Shown here in pieces: positions 47,436 to 58,700 of a stretch of DNA of 64,000 bases. The translations under genes were made by a program, and so were the position numbers. Numbering within the stretch: position 1 is the stretch's first letter; each line of letters opens with the position of its first letter. The notes below the pieces were generated by a model. It had not been told where the DNA came from and did no database searches. It saw nothing but the letters and a program-made list of their open reading frames with translations. Source of the stretch: Cladophialophora immunda (taxonomy: Eukaryota > Ascomycota > Eurotiomycetes > Chaetothyriales > Herpotrichiellaceae); assembly GCF_000835495.1 (NCBI RefSeq), contig NW_015622541.1, positions 3,968,001 through 4,032,000 on the forward strand. Direction: 5' to 3'.

Positions 47436-50270
47436 ATGGCTCAGCTCGTCCATACGCTGGGACCTACGTGTGCCTTCTATGAGGACGAGCCTGATGACAC
47501 TTCCAGCGACGGATTAATCCCCCCAAGGGTCAAAGCACAGTTCTTCTACGTATCCTCGCTCCCGATCGATGACCCTCTCTCTCCACTGCCACCAGTGTCT
47601 GCGGACAAGGCCACCGATCTTCCTCCACAACCGTTTTCGGTCCGGGACAATGCCGCCTTGGAAGAAGCATGGCTGACTTTTCAGAAAGGCGATGGAGGGC
47701 CTCAGGGTCAAGAAGGAGTGAGCAGAAGGAGGAATTTGGGACAAGAAGGAATATTTTCATTTTCCCAGCTCCGAGACGCCCCGGGCACCAAGGAGGATTC
47801 ACAAGCAACGAAGTCCGGCTCGTCTAGAACGAAAGGTGTTTCGCGTGGGCGTGCAAAAGCCTGCCCAAAATCACCCTCATCAGGATCCGAGGTCATGCTG
47901 GAGCATGCACACAGCGGTTCTAAGGGCGACACTCAACCGGTTGATGCTGAAGAGTTGCGGGAAAATGCCGAGCTCCAGCAACAGCCCAGCAAGGACTCGA
48001 GCAAACATAAGAGGCGGTTTTCACCCTTTCATCGCCGACACAAGGAAGCAAAGGACAGCCGCGATGCTCTTCCCAGGCCTGCCGAACTTGCAGAGACGGG
48101 TCCACCTGGAACGCAGCCCTTACTGGACCCTTCTTCTGATATCAGCGGTCGACCATTTGCACGCGCGCCTAGTGGGCGCAATGTCAGTTCTGCGCTAACC
48201 TATGAACCTGGAGAGAACTATTCTGATGAATCAGCAGCCGAGTCGAGAAGTCGTTCTCGGAGTTCGGGTCGTCGTCGCAAGAAGGAAAAAGGAAACGAGA
48301 AAGCTTATGTCCCGGTCGGCGTATCTCGGTTGCACTTGGTCGAAATGCCGGATCTTGTCATGAAACCGATATATTGGTCCCCCATCAATGACACATCCAA
48401 CGTGATTCGGGCCACTTGGTTCTACAAGGACACCATGTTACCTGTTCCAGCTGACGTGGCGAATCGTCTAGAAGTCGGCTATGAGTACATAAAGCCCTTT
48501 GGCCCCGCTTATCAAGAAGAATTACAGGCTTGCATCGATAATGGTGCTTCTGCGGAAATGAAGGTTGTGTACAAGCTGTGGCCTGACGAGCCGAAACCGA
48601 GCAGACCTTCCACTGCTTTGGACATGAAGGAAACGGACGAAAGCGACGGACAGCGGAAGGGGAGCAAGGATCTGCCAGAAATCATCCAGAATGCTGCTGC
48701 AGATCCTCGAAATACCCCAGACAAACGGCTCTTCGCGACTCACAGCGTCATCTACACGGATGCTCGGAATGCTCAAATCTTGAAGCCTAACCTGCTTCCT
48801 TCTATTTCACAGAATCGCCGCCCTTTGAGTTCCCTTCGGAAAGGGAGACAGATCGGCGTTGCAGTTGTCCGTGGGTTCGACCGCAAGGCGTGGCTGAAAA
48901 TCCATCCCGATCCCAAAATGGACGCTAAGGCAGCTCATGCGAAGGTCGGAGCCTATATGTCTCAATCAGGAGATGCCACTACCCGAGGACGGCGAATGTC
49001 ATGCGCAGCTTGCGAGCACGATAGCAAAGCGCCGAAGGTTACTGACCTTGTCTTTGTCATCCATGGCATTGGGCAAAAGCTATCAGAAAGAGTAGACAGC
49101 TTCCATTTCACTCACGCCGTGAATGGTCTGCGACGGGAATTCAATGTTGAACTGGCAAGCGAAGTCGTGAAAGGAAATCTGAGGCATGGAACGGGCATCA
49201 TGGTCCTGCCTGTGAACTGGCGGTTGACTGTCTCGTTTGACGAGGATATGAAGGCTGCTTCCGAAGGCACCGAGAATAAATACGCCTTGAAGGACATCAC
49301 TCCCGATACACTCCCTGCTGTCCGATCCATTATCAGCGACGTGATGCTGGACATTCCCTACTACATGTCACACCACAAGGAAAAGATGACCTCGGCAGTC
49401 ATTAGGGAAGCCAACCGAGTCTACCGACTTTGGTGTCGTAATAACCCAGGATTTGAAGACTATGGCAGAGTACACCTGGTTGCCCACTCCCTCGGGTCAG
49501 TCATGGCCATGGAGATTCTCAGTCAACAGCCTACTCGACTTGGCAAGGACATGAAATTTGATCCCAAAAGGCCAAGCGAGAAGATCTTCGAATTTGACAC
49601 GACCAACATGTTCTGCTGTGGGAGCCCTTCGGGCTTCTTCCTGCTTCTTCATGGCGCCAATCTGGTCCCGAGAAAAGGCAGGGACAAACCTGGTATGAAA
49701 GGGGAGGATCGTCAACCGGGGATTGCCAGCGAAGCAAAATACGGATGTCTCGCCGTCGACAACATCTATAATATCGTCCACAGAAACGATCCAATCTCCT
49801 ATCTGCAAAACGCATCCGTGGATGAACTGTACGCGAAGTCCCTTCAACCGGCAGTTATACCCAGTGCTAGTGTCAGCTTCATGACACGCATCGGCCACAG
49901 CCTTCGATGGGCTTCGGGTACCACGGGTGATCCGTACTCTGCCATCGTTTCGCCAGCCCGTCCACAACTCACCCACCTGCCCAGCACTGTGGAACTGGAG
50001 ACACACAATTTCACCCGCGAAGAAGTTGCCGAGAAACGTATGTATCTGCTCAATGACAATGGGCAGATTGACTGGTTCCTGTCGGCAGGCGCCGGTCCCT
50101 TGGAATTCCAATACTTGAACATGCTCAGCGCACATAGCAGTTATTGGATTTTACAGGACTTTGTGAGATTCTTGGTTGTGGAGATTGGGAGAGAGCCCGG
50201 GAAAAGTCATACGCTGCCGGCGCTCCGGGCTTTGAAGAGGCGCGAGTACAAGAGAGGCGATATTCCTTGA
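47436..50270 (+). CDS. DDHD-domain phospholipase (PA-preferring PLA1 family)
   Basis: One exon of 944 residues. The N-terminal third is Ser/Arg/Lys-rich. The folded part contains WSPINDTSNVIRATWFYKD and YEYIKPFGPAYQEELQAC, a WWE-like/N-terminal module of this family. The lipase core follows: strand VTDLVFVIHGIGQKL, then the nucleophile elbow VAHSLGSVMA (Ser near residue 686), and the DDHD domain beginning at FCCGSPSGFFLLLHGANLVPR with HRNDPISYL and HSSYWILQDFVRFLV. Family members hydrolyse phosphatidic acid or cardiolipin; yeast Ddl1 is mitochondrial. The start is the first in-frame ATG (MAQLVHTLGPT); upstream codons in frame use TTG. Family length in filamentous fungi is similar. Confidence 0.9.
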   Translation: MAQLVHTLGPTCAFYEDEPDDTSSDGLIPPRVKAQFFYVSSLPIDDPLSPLPPVSADKATDLPPQPFSVRDNAALEEAWLTFQKGDGGPQGQEGVSRRRNLGQEGIFSFSQLRDAPGTKEDSQATKSGSSRTKGVSRGRAKACPKSPSSGSEVMLEHAHSGSKGDTQPVDAEELRENAELQQQPSKDSSKHKRRFSPFHRRHKEAKDSRDALPRPAELAETGPPGTQPLLDPSSDISGRPFARAPSGRNVSSALTYEPGENYSDESAAESRSRSRSSGRRRKKEKGNEKAYVPVGVSRLHLVEMPDLVMKPIYWSPINDTSNVIRATWFYKDTMLPVPADVANRLEVGYEYIKPFGPAYQEELQACIDNGASAEMKVVYKLWPDEPKPSRPSTALDMKETDESDGQRKGSKDLPEIIQNAAADPRNTPDKRLFATHSVIYTDARNAQILKPNLLPSISQNRRPLSSLRKGRQIGVAVVRGFDRKAWLKIHPDPKMDAKAAHAKVGAYMSQSGDATTRGRRMSCAACEHDSKAPKVTDLVFVIHGIGQKLSERVDSFHFTHAVNGLRREFNVELASEVVKGNLRHGTGIMVLPVNWRLTVSFDEDMKAASEGTENKYALKDITPDTLPAVRSIISDVMLDIPYYMSHHKEKMTSAVIREANRVYRLWCRNNPGFEDYGRVHLVAHSLGSVMAMEILSQQPTRLGKDMKFDPKRPSEKIFEFDTTNMFCCGSPSGFFLLLHGANLVPRKGRDKPGMKGEDRQPGIASEAKYGCLAVDNIYNIVHRNDPISYLQNASVDELYAKSLQPAVIPSASVSFMTRIGHSLRWASGTTGDPYSAIVSPARPQLTHLPSTVELETHNFTREEVAEKRMYLLNDNGQIDWFLSAGAGPLEFQYLNMLSAHSSYWILQDFVRFLVVEIGREPGKSHTLPALRALKRREYKRGDIP

Positions 50271-50634
50271 GTGGGTTTGGTTCTCGTTGCACAGGTGTCC
50301 GGATCAAAATCAGCATTGCATGGTATGTTCTCTGTGGGTTCGAGGCATGGTTTGACTCTCAAGGCGCTGCGGAATCCAGACCACAGCATCATATCACACA
50401 AGGACAAGGCTAGAGAAGCATAAAGTTACAGCGACGGATTTGGTGTCCCACGGCGTGTTATTCTTATGACATTGATACCCCTCTCTGCGCTCTGGTGGAT
50501 AGATAGGCTGGGTACTGTACACCTCCGAATGCAACAGCTTTCGCCTCATCACGTCGACGCCTTCTCGTGACAGCTTCATGTAGTCTTTGCGTATATAATT
50601 TCGGGTCCCCCGGTTCTTTAGAGTCACTGTGAAA
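50271..50634. other. Convergent intergenic region
   Basis: Shared 3' side of the phospholipase and CnxE genes; nothing distinctive. Confidence 0.4.
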
Positions 50635-52794
50635 TCAATATCCCAACACCATCCCGACCATCAGCGCCTCACACACGCCCCCGTCCTCAACGTATCCTTC
50701 CCTCTGAGGGAGAACCAACAATCCATTGGCACTCGCTAGGCTGCCTACCCGAGAACTCCGCTGCATGCCTGTGCTCCGCGCCACGAGCTTGCCGTCGTCT
50801 GGGTCCACCGAGACCAGCACGCGGTGGTACTCGACGCGGGCCTTGTCGCAGCGCACGCGGCCCTGGACGCGGACTTTGACCCGCGGGGCACCCTCGCCCG
50901 GCAGGCCCGTCATGTGCTGGATGCAGGGCAGCACGAAGAGGTTGGCCGTGACGAGCGCGCTGGCCGGGTTGCCGGGCAGGCCGAAGATGAGCCTCGTCTC
51001 GCGCCCGCCGCTGCTGGTGCTGGTGCTGGTGCCCGACGAGCCCTTGACCGGCACGCTGGCAAAGGTGGTGGGTTTGCCGGGCTTCATGTTGACGCGGCCG
51101 AAGTGGACGTGCCCGCCCAGGGCGCGCTCGACGGTCGGCTTCAGCAGGTCGAGCTCGCCCATCGACACGCCGCCCGTCGTGACGACCAGGTCCAGCTCGT
51201 GCAGCCGGAAGGCGTCGCGCAGCTTGTGCTCCAGCTCGTGGTGCGGCGTGTCGCGCGCGACGCCCAGGTCCACCACGGCCTCGCACATCCGCCACCCGCG
51301 CAGCAGCGTCAGCAGGGACGGCCGGTTCGAGTCGCGGATCATCCCGCCGCTCAGGGCTCCGTCGTACGTGACGTCCGTCACCTCGTCGCCCGTCGACATG
51401 ACCCCGACCCGGGGTTTCCGGTGGACGGGGACCGTCTTGATGCCCGCCGCCGCGAGGACGCCGATCTCGCCGCCGAGGGCGCTGATCTGCGTCCCCTTGG
51501 CCACAATCACTTGGCCCAGTTGGATGTCGCTCCCGGGCTCGCGAATGTTTTCCCCTTCCACGAGTTCGTCCGTGAGGATCTCCACGCTGGCCTCCTCCTT
51601 CCCGTCTGGTGTGAGTGTGGAGATGACCGTGTCTTCCACCATGACTACTGCGTTGGCGTTTGCTGGTAGCGGCGCGCCGGTGGTGATCCGGGCTATCTGA
51701 CCCTTTTGGAGAGGGGGTGGTAAGGATGACGCTTGGGCGTGCGAGACCGAGGCGACGGGGAAGACCCCCTTGATGCTCTGCGAGGTGGCCTTGTCGGGGA
51801 CGATGACGGCATATCCATCCACTATGCTGGCGCGGTAGGCGGGGACAGCCTCTGCGGCTTTGATATCCTCGGCCGCCACGTAGCCTATCAAGTCAGGTGA
51901 TACGTCTCTTATTTCGACTATGGGAGACGGTGCATTTTCGAGGATTTTCGACACGGCGTCTGACACGTTCAGCATTGGGTATGGGGATGACCGGTAGCGT
52001 GCCGTGGCACCGAGCCTGGGGTCGTTGGATTGTAGTTGAGGTCGCTCGGAGGGGGTGGTGTGAGCTTTGGGGATTTTGTGTCCTCCATGGCCACCCCCGC
52101 CTCCATGACTGTGGTCATGGTCGTGGTTATGATGGTGATTGTGGTCATGTCCACCAGTCGTAGCAGGGGGCCCCGCCGTCGCACTCGACGTTGCTGGTGT
52201 AGCACCGCCGGATGTTGATGGGCCAACTCCAGCCTCCTTCTCCAACTTCTTCACTCCTCCCACATGGGCAGCCCTAGAGTCCTGACCTGCAGCTTGCAAG
52301 CACGCGTGTGGCAATAGTTTCAACACAGCCTGTAGGTTCTCCTTGGCGCCCTTGGGCGACCCGGGCAGGGTGATAATGATAGATTTATACCTCACGCCCG
52401 CCACAGGCCGCGACATCATGGCAAAAGGCGTGATCTGGAACGAAGCAGATAGCATGCCGTGGACGATGCCGGGAGCGTGACGGTGGATCAGGGGCGTAAT
52501 GGCTTCCGGCGTGAAGTCTCGTCGCGCGAAGCCTGTCCCTCCAGTCGTGACGACCAAGTTGACCACGCCGCCATTGGTGGCTTCATTCTCGGAATCTGTC
52601 CACCCGCGGACGACCCGTTGAATCTCCAGCACATCGTCCTTGACGATCTCAAAAAGTGGCTCGCTCCATTTCCCGGCGCCGTCGTCCGAGAATACGTCCT
52701 TGAGGATGGGGATGGATTTGTCGGTTGATGGATCGGCTGCCGCAGTGTCGGAGACGACCAGTATGGCGGGACGGAGGAGAGGCGCTGAGCTCAT
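50635..52794 (-). CDS. cnxE: Gephyrin-type molybdenum cofactor synthesis protein CnxE
   Basis: One exon of 719 residues with a MogA domain followed by a MoeA domain, the gephyrin order. MogA part (1-~180): VVTTGGTGFARRDFTPEA and ITLPGSPKGAKENL. MoeA part (~265-719): YRASIVDGYAV, ITTGAPLPANANAVVMVED, REPGSDI, VGVMSTGDEV, VTTGGVSMGELD, GRVNMKPGKPTTFA and FGLPGNPASALV. It adenylates molybdopterin and inserts molybdate, serving nitrate reductase and other Mo enzymes. The linker has an unusually His-rich stretch (HDHNHHHNHDHDHSH, about residues 210-225). I chose MSSAPLLRPAILVVSD because an in-frame ATG 65 codons upstream adds sequence unlike the family. The 3' half is very GC-rich. It is divergent from the tannase gene. 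Confidence 0.92.
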   Translation of the reverse strand: MSSAPLLRPAILVVSDTAAADPSTDKSIPILKDVFSDDGAGKWSEPLFEIVKDDVLEIQRVVRGWTDSENEATNGGVVNLVVTTGGTGFARRDFTPEAITPLIHRHAPGIVHGMLSASFQITPFAMMSRPVAGVRYKSIIITLPGSPKGAKENLQAVLKLLPHACLQAAGQDSRAAHVGGVKKLEKEAGVGPSTSGGATPATSSATAGPPATTGGHDHNHHHNHDHDHSHGGGGGHGGHKIPKAHTTPSERPQLQSNDPRLGATARYRSSPYPMLNVSDAVSKILENAPSPIVEIRDVSPDLIGYVAAEDIKAAEAVPAYRASIVDGYAVIVPDKATSQSIKGVFPVASVSHAQASSLPPPLQKGQIARITTGAPLPANANAVVMVEDTVISTLTPDGKEEASVEILTDELVEGENIREPGSDIQLGQVIVAKGTQISALGGEIGVLAAAGIKTVPVHRKPRVGVMSTGDEVTDVTYDGALSGGMIRDSNRPSLLTLLRGWRMCEAVVDLGVARDTPHHELEHKLRDAFRLHELDLVVTTGGVSMGELDLLKPTVERALGGHVHFGRVNMKPGKPTTFASVPVKGSSGTSTSTSSGGRETRLIFGLPGNPASALVTANLFVLPCIQHMTGLPGEGAPRVKVRVQGRVRCDKARVEYHRVLVSVDPDDGKLVARSTGMQRSSRVGSLASANGLLVLPQREGYVEDGGVCEALMVGMVLGY

Positions 52795-53333
52795 TGCTGC
52801 GATGTGAGTTCCCCGAGCCGTCCAGCCAGATATTCGTCGAACTTCAGGATCATGGGAGGAGTATAGAAGTAATGATAGCTGAATCGAGATGACGGAGAAA
52901 GTGATGTCCAGGGTAATTGATCCGGCCTTCGGAAATACGATGATCCGGGATGACCTCGCACGGGCTTCATCTCCACCACCTTTCACCATCCATCACCTCC
53001 AACACCTCCACCTCTTGTCCCCCTTGTCGCTTGTATGTGTAATACAAACCCTGTCGACCCTTTGCCGAGAAGCTTGCGAATACGTCGTCTGCGAGAAATG
53101 GCACTATCCATCTGCCTGCAAGCTCATTGAATCCCCCACTCTTCTTCAACAATATCGCTGCCTGTCCTGGCCAGTGGTAAGTATCTACACACACATGTGA
53201 GCATACAATATTCTTCCTCTTCTTTGTTGCCATCCAAGAGCCTGCCCTTGATTAGCCAATCATTAGTCTCCCTTGTTGGAGCCTTGTCAATTCTCACACA
53301 GACCTGAATTGGACTTGCTGGACGATCCATATC
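52795..53333. other. Divergent promoter between cnxE and tannase-like gene
   Basis: 539 bp between the two start codons; includes the unlikely 65-codon upstream extension of cnxE. No obvious exon with a signal peptide for the esterase was found here. Confidence 0.4.
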
Positions 53334-55142
53334 ATGGACATTGTCTCGCCACAAGCTCCTTTCTCCTTCCCTCCCGTTGGCGCGGGCCACACGAACCTGA
53401 CAGCCGCATGTCTCTCCTCAACTCTCCCGAGGCCAACTCTGTTCGGCGGAGAGATACTCAGCGTTACCTCTTCGCTGGTAGCCAACTATTCCGCAGCGTT
53501 TTGGTATCCACCAAACTTCTTCAATTCGGACCCGCCACTCTACGGCGAAGACAGCAACCTCGACTTCTGCAATGTTACCGTGACGTACACACATCCTGGT
53601 CAAAACGACACGGTCAACGTGATTGTGTGGCTTCCCCTTTCGGTGTCGGATGAGGTTCATGTCGGTACCAATGACCACGGACCAGATCATGCCGGGGCTA
53701 GCAACAAAGGAACATCCCCATCTTGGAACGGCCTCCTCCTCTCCCAAGGCGGCGGCGGCTTCTCCATGTGCCTCCCCGGCTTCATCTCTCATGCGGCCCT
53801 TTCGCAAGGCTATGCCATCTCGCGCACGGACGGTGGTCATGAACCGCAAACCTTCAGCCCTGAGCAGCCCGAGACGGAGACGTGGGCCATGCTCTCTCCG
53901 GGAAACGTCAACTTGTACCTCCTCCAGGATTTCGCCTCCGTCTGCTTGCACGATATGGCCGTCATCTCCAAATCCATCGTCACCTCCTTCTACGGCGTGG
54001 CCCCGAAACACAGCTATTTTCAGGGCTGTTCCACCGGTGGGAGACAGGGCCTGATGCTTGCGCAACGCTATCCGGGGGACTATGACGGCATCCTGGCGGC
54101 CGCTCCCGCGATATACTGGCCCAAGTTAATCGTCATGCACTATTTCGCGCACATGATGATGCATTCCCTCAAGGCGTATCCTCCGGCGTGTGAGCTCGAG
54201 GCGATCACGAAAGCCGCGATCGAGGAGTGCGACGAGTTGGACGGGGTCAAGGACGGGGTCATCTCGAACGAGGAAGACTGTGAATTTGACCCGTTCACGC
54301 TCGCGGGCAAGGAAATCCCCTGTAGGATGGAGTACGCCGACGACGTCGATGAAGACGAGGACGAAGGTGACGACGAGCAGCGCCGGCAGCGAGCAAATCA
54401 CACGGTCATCAGAGTCGGCTACGCGGGCCCGCACATCGCGTGGCACCTCTGGGGCGCCGCCCCGGGCTCCCTCCGCGAACCCAACTGGCACCGCCTGACG
54501 CACTCGACGCCCCTGACGTCCTTCGCCGCCACGACCTGCTTCCGCAAAAACAACACCTGCGTGGCCAACCCGAGCCCCTTGATGCTCGACTGGATCCGGC
54601 TCTTTCTCTACAAGGACCCCAGCCTCACGGCCGCGGACCTCGCCGAGCGCATCACGCTGCCCGAGCTCGGCCGCCTCTTCGCCCAGTCCGAGGAGGAGTA
54701 CCACTCGTTCCTCGCGACCAGCAACCCGGACCTGAGCGCGTTCCACCGGCGTGGCGGCAAGATGATCACCTGGCACGGCACGAGTGACGAGGCCATCATG
54801 CCGGGCCAGACGCAGCAGTACTACGACGAGGTGCTGCGCCACGCAGGCACCCCGCACTCGGGCATCGACGGCGAGGTCAGGGACTTTTACCGCATCTTCC
54901 TCGCCCCGGGCGTGCAGCACTGCGGTGGCGGGGAGGGCGCCCTGCCCGTCGACGTGCTGGGCCAGCTGAGGCGGTGGGTCGAAGAAGGCGTCGCCCCGGA
55001 CGTGCTCCACGGAGAGAGCTTCACCCGCCGCCACGGCGACAAGATCCGCAGGCCGCTGTGCCGGTATCCGCTCGTGGCGAGGTACAAGGGCCACGGCGAC
55101 GCGAAGAAGGCAGAGAGCTTTGAGTGTGCGACCTCGTTCTGA
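53334..55142 (+). CDS. Tannase/feruloyl esterase family protein
   Basis: One exon of 602 residues. The alpha/beta-hydrolase triad of the family is present: nucleophile in FQGCSTGGRQGL (Ser ~233), Asp in TWHGTSDEAIMP (~482) and His in GVQHCGGG (~528). Cysteines next to the Ser and His form the family's CS-D-HC motif. The lid region has the calcium-site-like stretch DELDGVKDGVI. Members release gallic or ferulic acid from tannins and plant cell walls and are normally secreted. Here the N-terminus MDIVSPQAPFSFPPVGAGH shows no hydrophobic signal peptide, so either an upstream exon is missed or the enzyme is intracellular. An acidic insert (DDVDEDEDEGDDEQRR, ~residues 338-353) is also atypical. 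The 3' half is GC-rich. Confidence 0.88.
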   Translation: MDIVSPQAPFSFPPVGAGHTNLTAACLSSTLPRPTLFGGEILSVTSSLVANYSAAFWYPPNFFNSDPPLYGEDSNLDFCNVTVTYTHPGQNDTVNVIVWLPLSVSDEVHVGTNDHGPDHAGASNKGTSPSWNGLLLSQGGGGFSMCLPGFISHAALSQGYAISRTDGGHEPQTFSPEQPETETWAMLSPGNVNLYLLQDFASVCLHDMAVISKSIVTSFYGVAPKHSYFQGCSTGGRQGLMLAQRYPGDYDGILAAAPAIYWPKLIVMHYFAHMMMHSLKAYPPACELEAITKAAIEECDELDGVKDGVISNEEDCEFDPFTLAGKEIPCRMEYADDVDEDEDEGDDEQRRQRANHTVIRVGYAGPHIAWHLWGAAPGSLREPNWHRLTHSTPLTSFAATTCFRKNNTCVANPSPLMLDWIRLFLYKDPSLTAADLAERITLPELGRLFAQSEEEYHSFLATSNPDLSAFHRRGGKMITWHGTSDEAIMPGQTQQYYDEVLRHAGTPHSGIDGEVRDFYRIFLAPGVQHCGGGEGALPVDVLGQLRRWVEEGVAPDVLHGESFTRRHGDKIRRPLCRYPLVARYKGHGDAKKAESFECATSF

Positions 55143-55716
55143 GCACGTGGGTTTCGAAATGTCTGGGATATTATAGTGTCGGTGGTTTGAGCTGGTTGAT
55201 ATAGTCGGACGGCGGTGTGGACCGTCGACCCCATGTGGTGGTTGAAAAGCAAAGATACAGGTAAACAAAAGGGTCAATCAAGCACATCCTGGTCTCCTCG
55301 AGCACAACGCGAATTTGCCATGTTACGTGTATAATTTACATTTTCCATCCTCACCGGCCATGTCCCTTGGTCCTCGCAGAGCTAGAGAGGGCTCGATAAG
55401 CAGGTATGTAACAAAGATCCTCTCTCTGTAATATCTCACATCCCAGATCCAATGCGGAGAGCTGGTATATATACAAATATACATTTTGAGCGGGTGGAAC
55501 ATCACTCGAATTTGCCCTGTACAGCCGAATTTCGGTTCCGCATCCCCGCCTGTTGGGAATGCCCATGCTGTATGCAAACACCTTTTAATCATGCATGAGC
55601 TTTTTCATGATCTCTCCTCTCTTTCCAAACTCCTTGCTGCTAAAATGTCACATTGCGTGCACCTGCACCGTGCAAAAGACGCCTCCTCTTTCATTGGTTT
55701 CCAGAATGTAATACAT
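55143..55716. other. Convergent intergenic region
   Basis: Shared 3' side of the esterase and Rpo41 genes. No supported gene. Confidence 0.4.
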
Positions 55717-58700
55717 TCACGAAAAGAAGTAAGTGCTGTCCTTCAGCCTGTTGACATCAAAGTCACCCCTTTTAGGCACAGGTCGGAACTTGATGGGCAG
55801 CCACAACCATATTTGGTTGTTCTGGCTCTTCTGGCCAGTCTTTCTCTTTTGTGTTCGGAGCCTCTGCCCGAAGGCATTTACAGCAACTTGGTGTGCCTTT
55901 GCGACTGGGTCCGATGGGGTTACATCGTGCATGGTATCGCCGGCCTTGCCGATGTCGATGGTGTCTTCGTCATTGTCGTTGGCGACCGAATCTCTCAGCG
56001 GATCCAAAGTGCTTGCTAGGTCGATGTCATCAGACACTCCGCTCGCGTTGAGGGCTGCATCCACAATCTCCTCTTTGGCACAATCCATAGTCTCGGGGAT
56101 AGCGCCGATGGCTGTCTCTCCCAAAGAGTCACGATGAAACAAATACTTATCTCCATCGTATTGGTCGTATAGACTGGCCGCTGTTACCATCCGCTCGCCC
56201 TCCTCCTTCTGTTTAGGATCATCACTGGCCATTAATTTCTTCTTTCGGATTTCTCGCAACAATTCAGCATGCCGTCTTTTCTGGATGCTCTTCAACCCAT
56301 TCCCTGCAGGAAAGACTCCTTCGGCGACCATCTGCCTACGGTACTCGGTGATGGCTTTCCCAAGCATATTGGACTTGTTAATTTGCGCCAAGTAGAAATG
56401 ACCGTCGTACCGCTTGTTGAATTCGGCCGCAAGCCGCCCGATGATGTCGTCGCTATGCATTCGGATGAAAGCATCTCGCAAGAGTTCATTGAGAGAATTG
56501 ACATCGGCAGCGTGAGTCCAGAAACTGTCGTGCACGGCAGAGAAACTGAGCCCAAGTTCGTTGGCCTTCAAAGCCGAGAGGACCATATGCGTCGCATCAA
56601 GGGAATGGATGAAGTTCGGAGGGAATGCCTGCAACTGCTTTCTCTTGTTGACAGCGTCTGCAACACTCGGTTGGGCCAGTGTGATGCTCTGGAGATTGGT
56701 TTGGATCGTCAATCCCTTATTGATGCGATAGGGCTGCACCACAGGCAATTTGAGAGGTGTGGTCCAAATGACCGGTGACCGGAATGCTGCTGACTCCAAT
56801 ACCTCCTTGCCCTTGGCTTTGCTTCGGCCTGATCGTTCTTTAGCCTTCGGCACGCCAGAGGCTTCCTTTTCGTAAATTCTTTCTTGCTGTGCGGGCGAGA
56901 TCGAGGAGCTGATACGGTTGGCACAATCGCCCAACCAGTACTGGATTTCGTGGGCTCCAGTGAACAGTGCACCAAGACCTCTGAAGATCTTTCTTGCAAT
57001 GTACGTCGATGCTTTGCCTGAAAGCCCAGCAGCCTCAACTTCCGGGATCAGGACTTCCACCTGTTTTCGCACCTGGCGAATCGCGCCAAGGAAGGTGACC
57101 CCGTAGACGTTAGTCATGACCGTCTGCTTGACCACTTTGCGTGTAACTTTGTCGTCAAGCAGTTTTGCCAGCGAGTCACCCTTGGCCGCGTCTTCCTTGA
57201 TTTCAGCCTTGACTAGCTCGCACACACCGCTATAAACGTCGGCAGGCTTGTCGCCCGGTTCTAAGTTGACTTGCCGGGCTCCAGCGAGGTCCCCGCCTAG
57301 GGCAGCGTAATGCTGCAGTCCATTGCACGAGCCATCTTGATGAATTGGCAGTCTGGAAACGAACTTCGTAGGGTCGGGGTTCGCGAGAGCGTTGGTCAAT
57401 TCGAAACAAGTGGCTAGACATTGCCACGGATCCTCCGCGGTGAGCCACCAGCGTCGTCCATTGAGAGGGTTATTGACGGAGTCGTAAATGTCGTCCAGGT
57501 GGTCCATGGGAAACTGGGCACGGTCAGACAAACTAGCCTTGTCGTATCCGTAAACATTGGCAAGATGGATTTTCAGCCAGCGCAGTCCGTCGTTGCCCAG
57601 CTCACGGCCTTTGTCAAACAACAAGAGGCCTCGACAATTATCGGCACCCATTTGATTGAGATAGGGTGGAATAGGATAGGCACGCCCGCGGAAGTCGATA
57701 TTATGCGGCAAATAGAACGTCTCATTGAGGTAGGCCTTTGCGATCTCCATCTGGAAATTCTGAAAGCACCGATTCGAATGGATGCCTGTTCGCTCGTTGT
57801 CCATTGCGCGCATCTTGGAGAACCACTCCCAGCGCTCCTTTTGCGTGGCATTCTCACCAGGTCGTTCGATTTCAGGGAAGACTTTGTTGAGAGGCGGGAG
57901 GTTGGCGACCTCTTCGCCGCTATTCCAGGCCTCGAGCATGATGGAGAACACGTCCTTGTTGATCCGCCAGCCAGTCTTGCCAAGGACGTCAACCCCAGCA
58001 AATAGCTGGTCCAGATCACCTCGGCTTGCAGCAGCGATGCCGTAGTCCTTTTGCGCGGTTTCGTTCTGCTTGATTCGGAGAAATGGTTGCTTGGACTCCA
58101 GAAACCCTCCATCGTAGAAGCCTTTCCAGGGTTTGGGCGGGCACACCATGGGTAATTGCTTGGCAATCAGATGTTCTGCGGGTTCGCTAACTAGAAGCTT
58201 GACAAACTCTTCATGCAGGGACACCATACCCACCTTTCGGCCATTATGATAGGTAGTGGAATGCAGAAAGACAGGCTGAGGCATTGAAAGTGCAGCTCCG
58301 GTGTTTGGGTCCTTTCTCGTGATCGTGATCTTGGCAGTCTCGAACATAAGTTCACAAAGTACAGCCCCGACCTTCCCGTGTATTGCTTTGGTCCACTCTT
58401 TACTGTACACAAACGGTCGAGCAGCATGGTGAGATGAGCGTCTATGCAGATGCGAGGATAGCGTTGCTTCATGCTCGAATGGGGATTCGATGATTCCTTG
58501 TCTCTTTGCCTTGCGCATGGCATTTCTTTCCCGATTGATGTTCGTCGCGTTGTATTCATTTTCGAGAGTCTGTCCCAGTGAAGTGACCAGCCGGACTAGC
58601 TTGACTGATTTCGAAGCGCCCACCTTGCTCATGATCTGCATCAAGGCGATGGAGGTGACAGCAGCCACATGCTCCGGAGGTAGCAGCTCAAGAAATGGCG

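Noticed and set aside
50687..51669. Three long open frames (202-324 codons) overlapping cnxE on both strands
   Set aside because: Shadows of the GC-rich MoeA-coding region; composition is repetitive Arg/Ala/Gly and no motif is present.
54126..55277. 383-codon open frame on the minus strand opposite the esterase
   Set aside because: It mirrors a GC-rich coding region with strong third-position bias, has no family similarity, and the plus-strand frame has full catalytic motifs.
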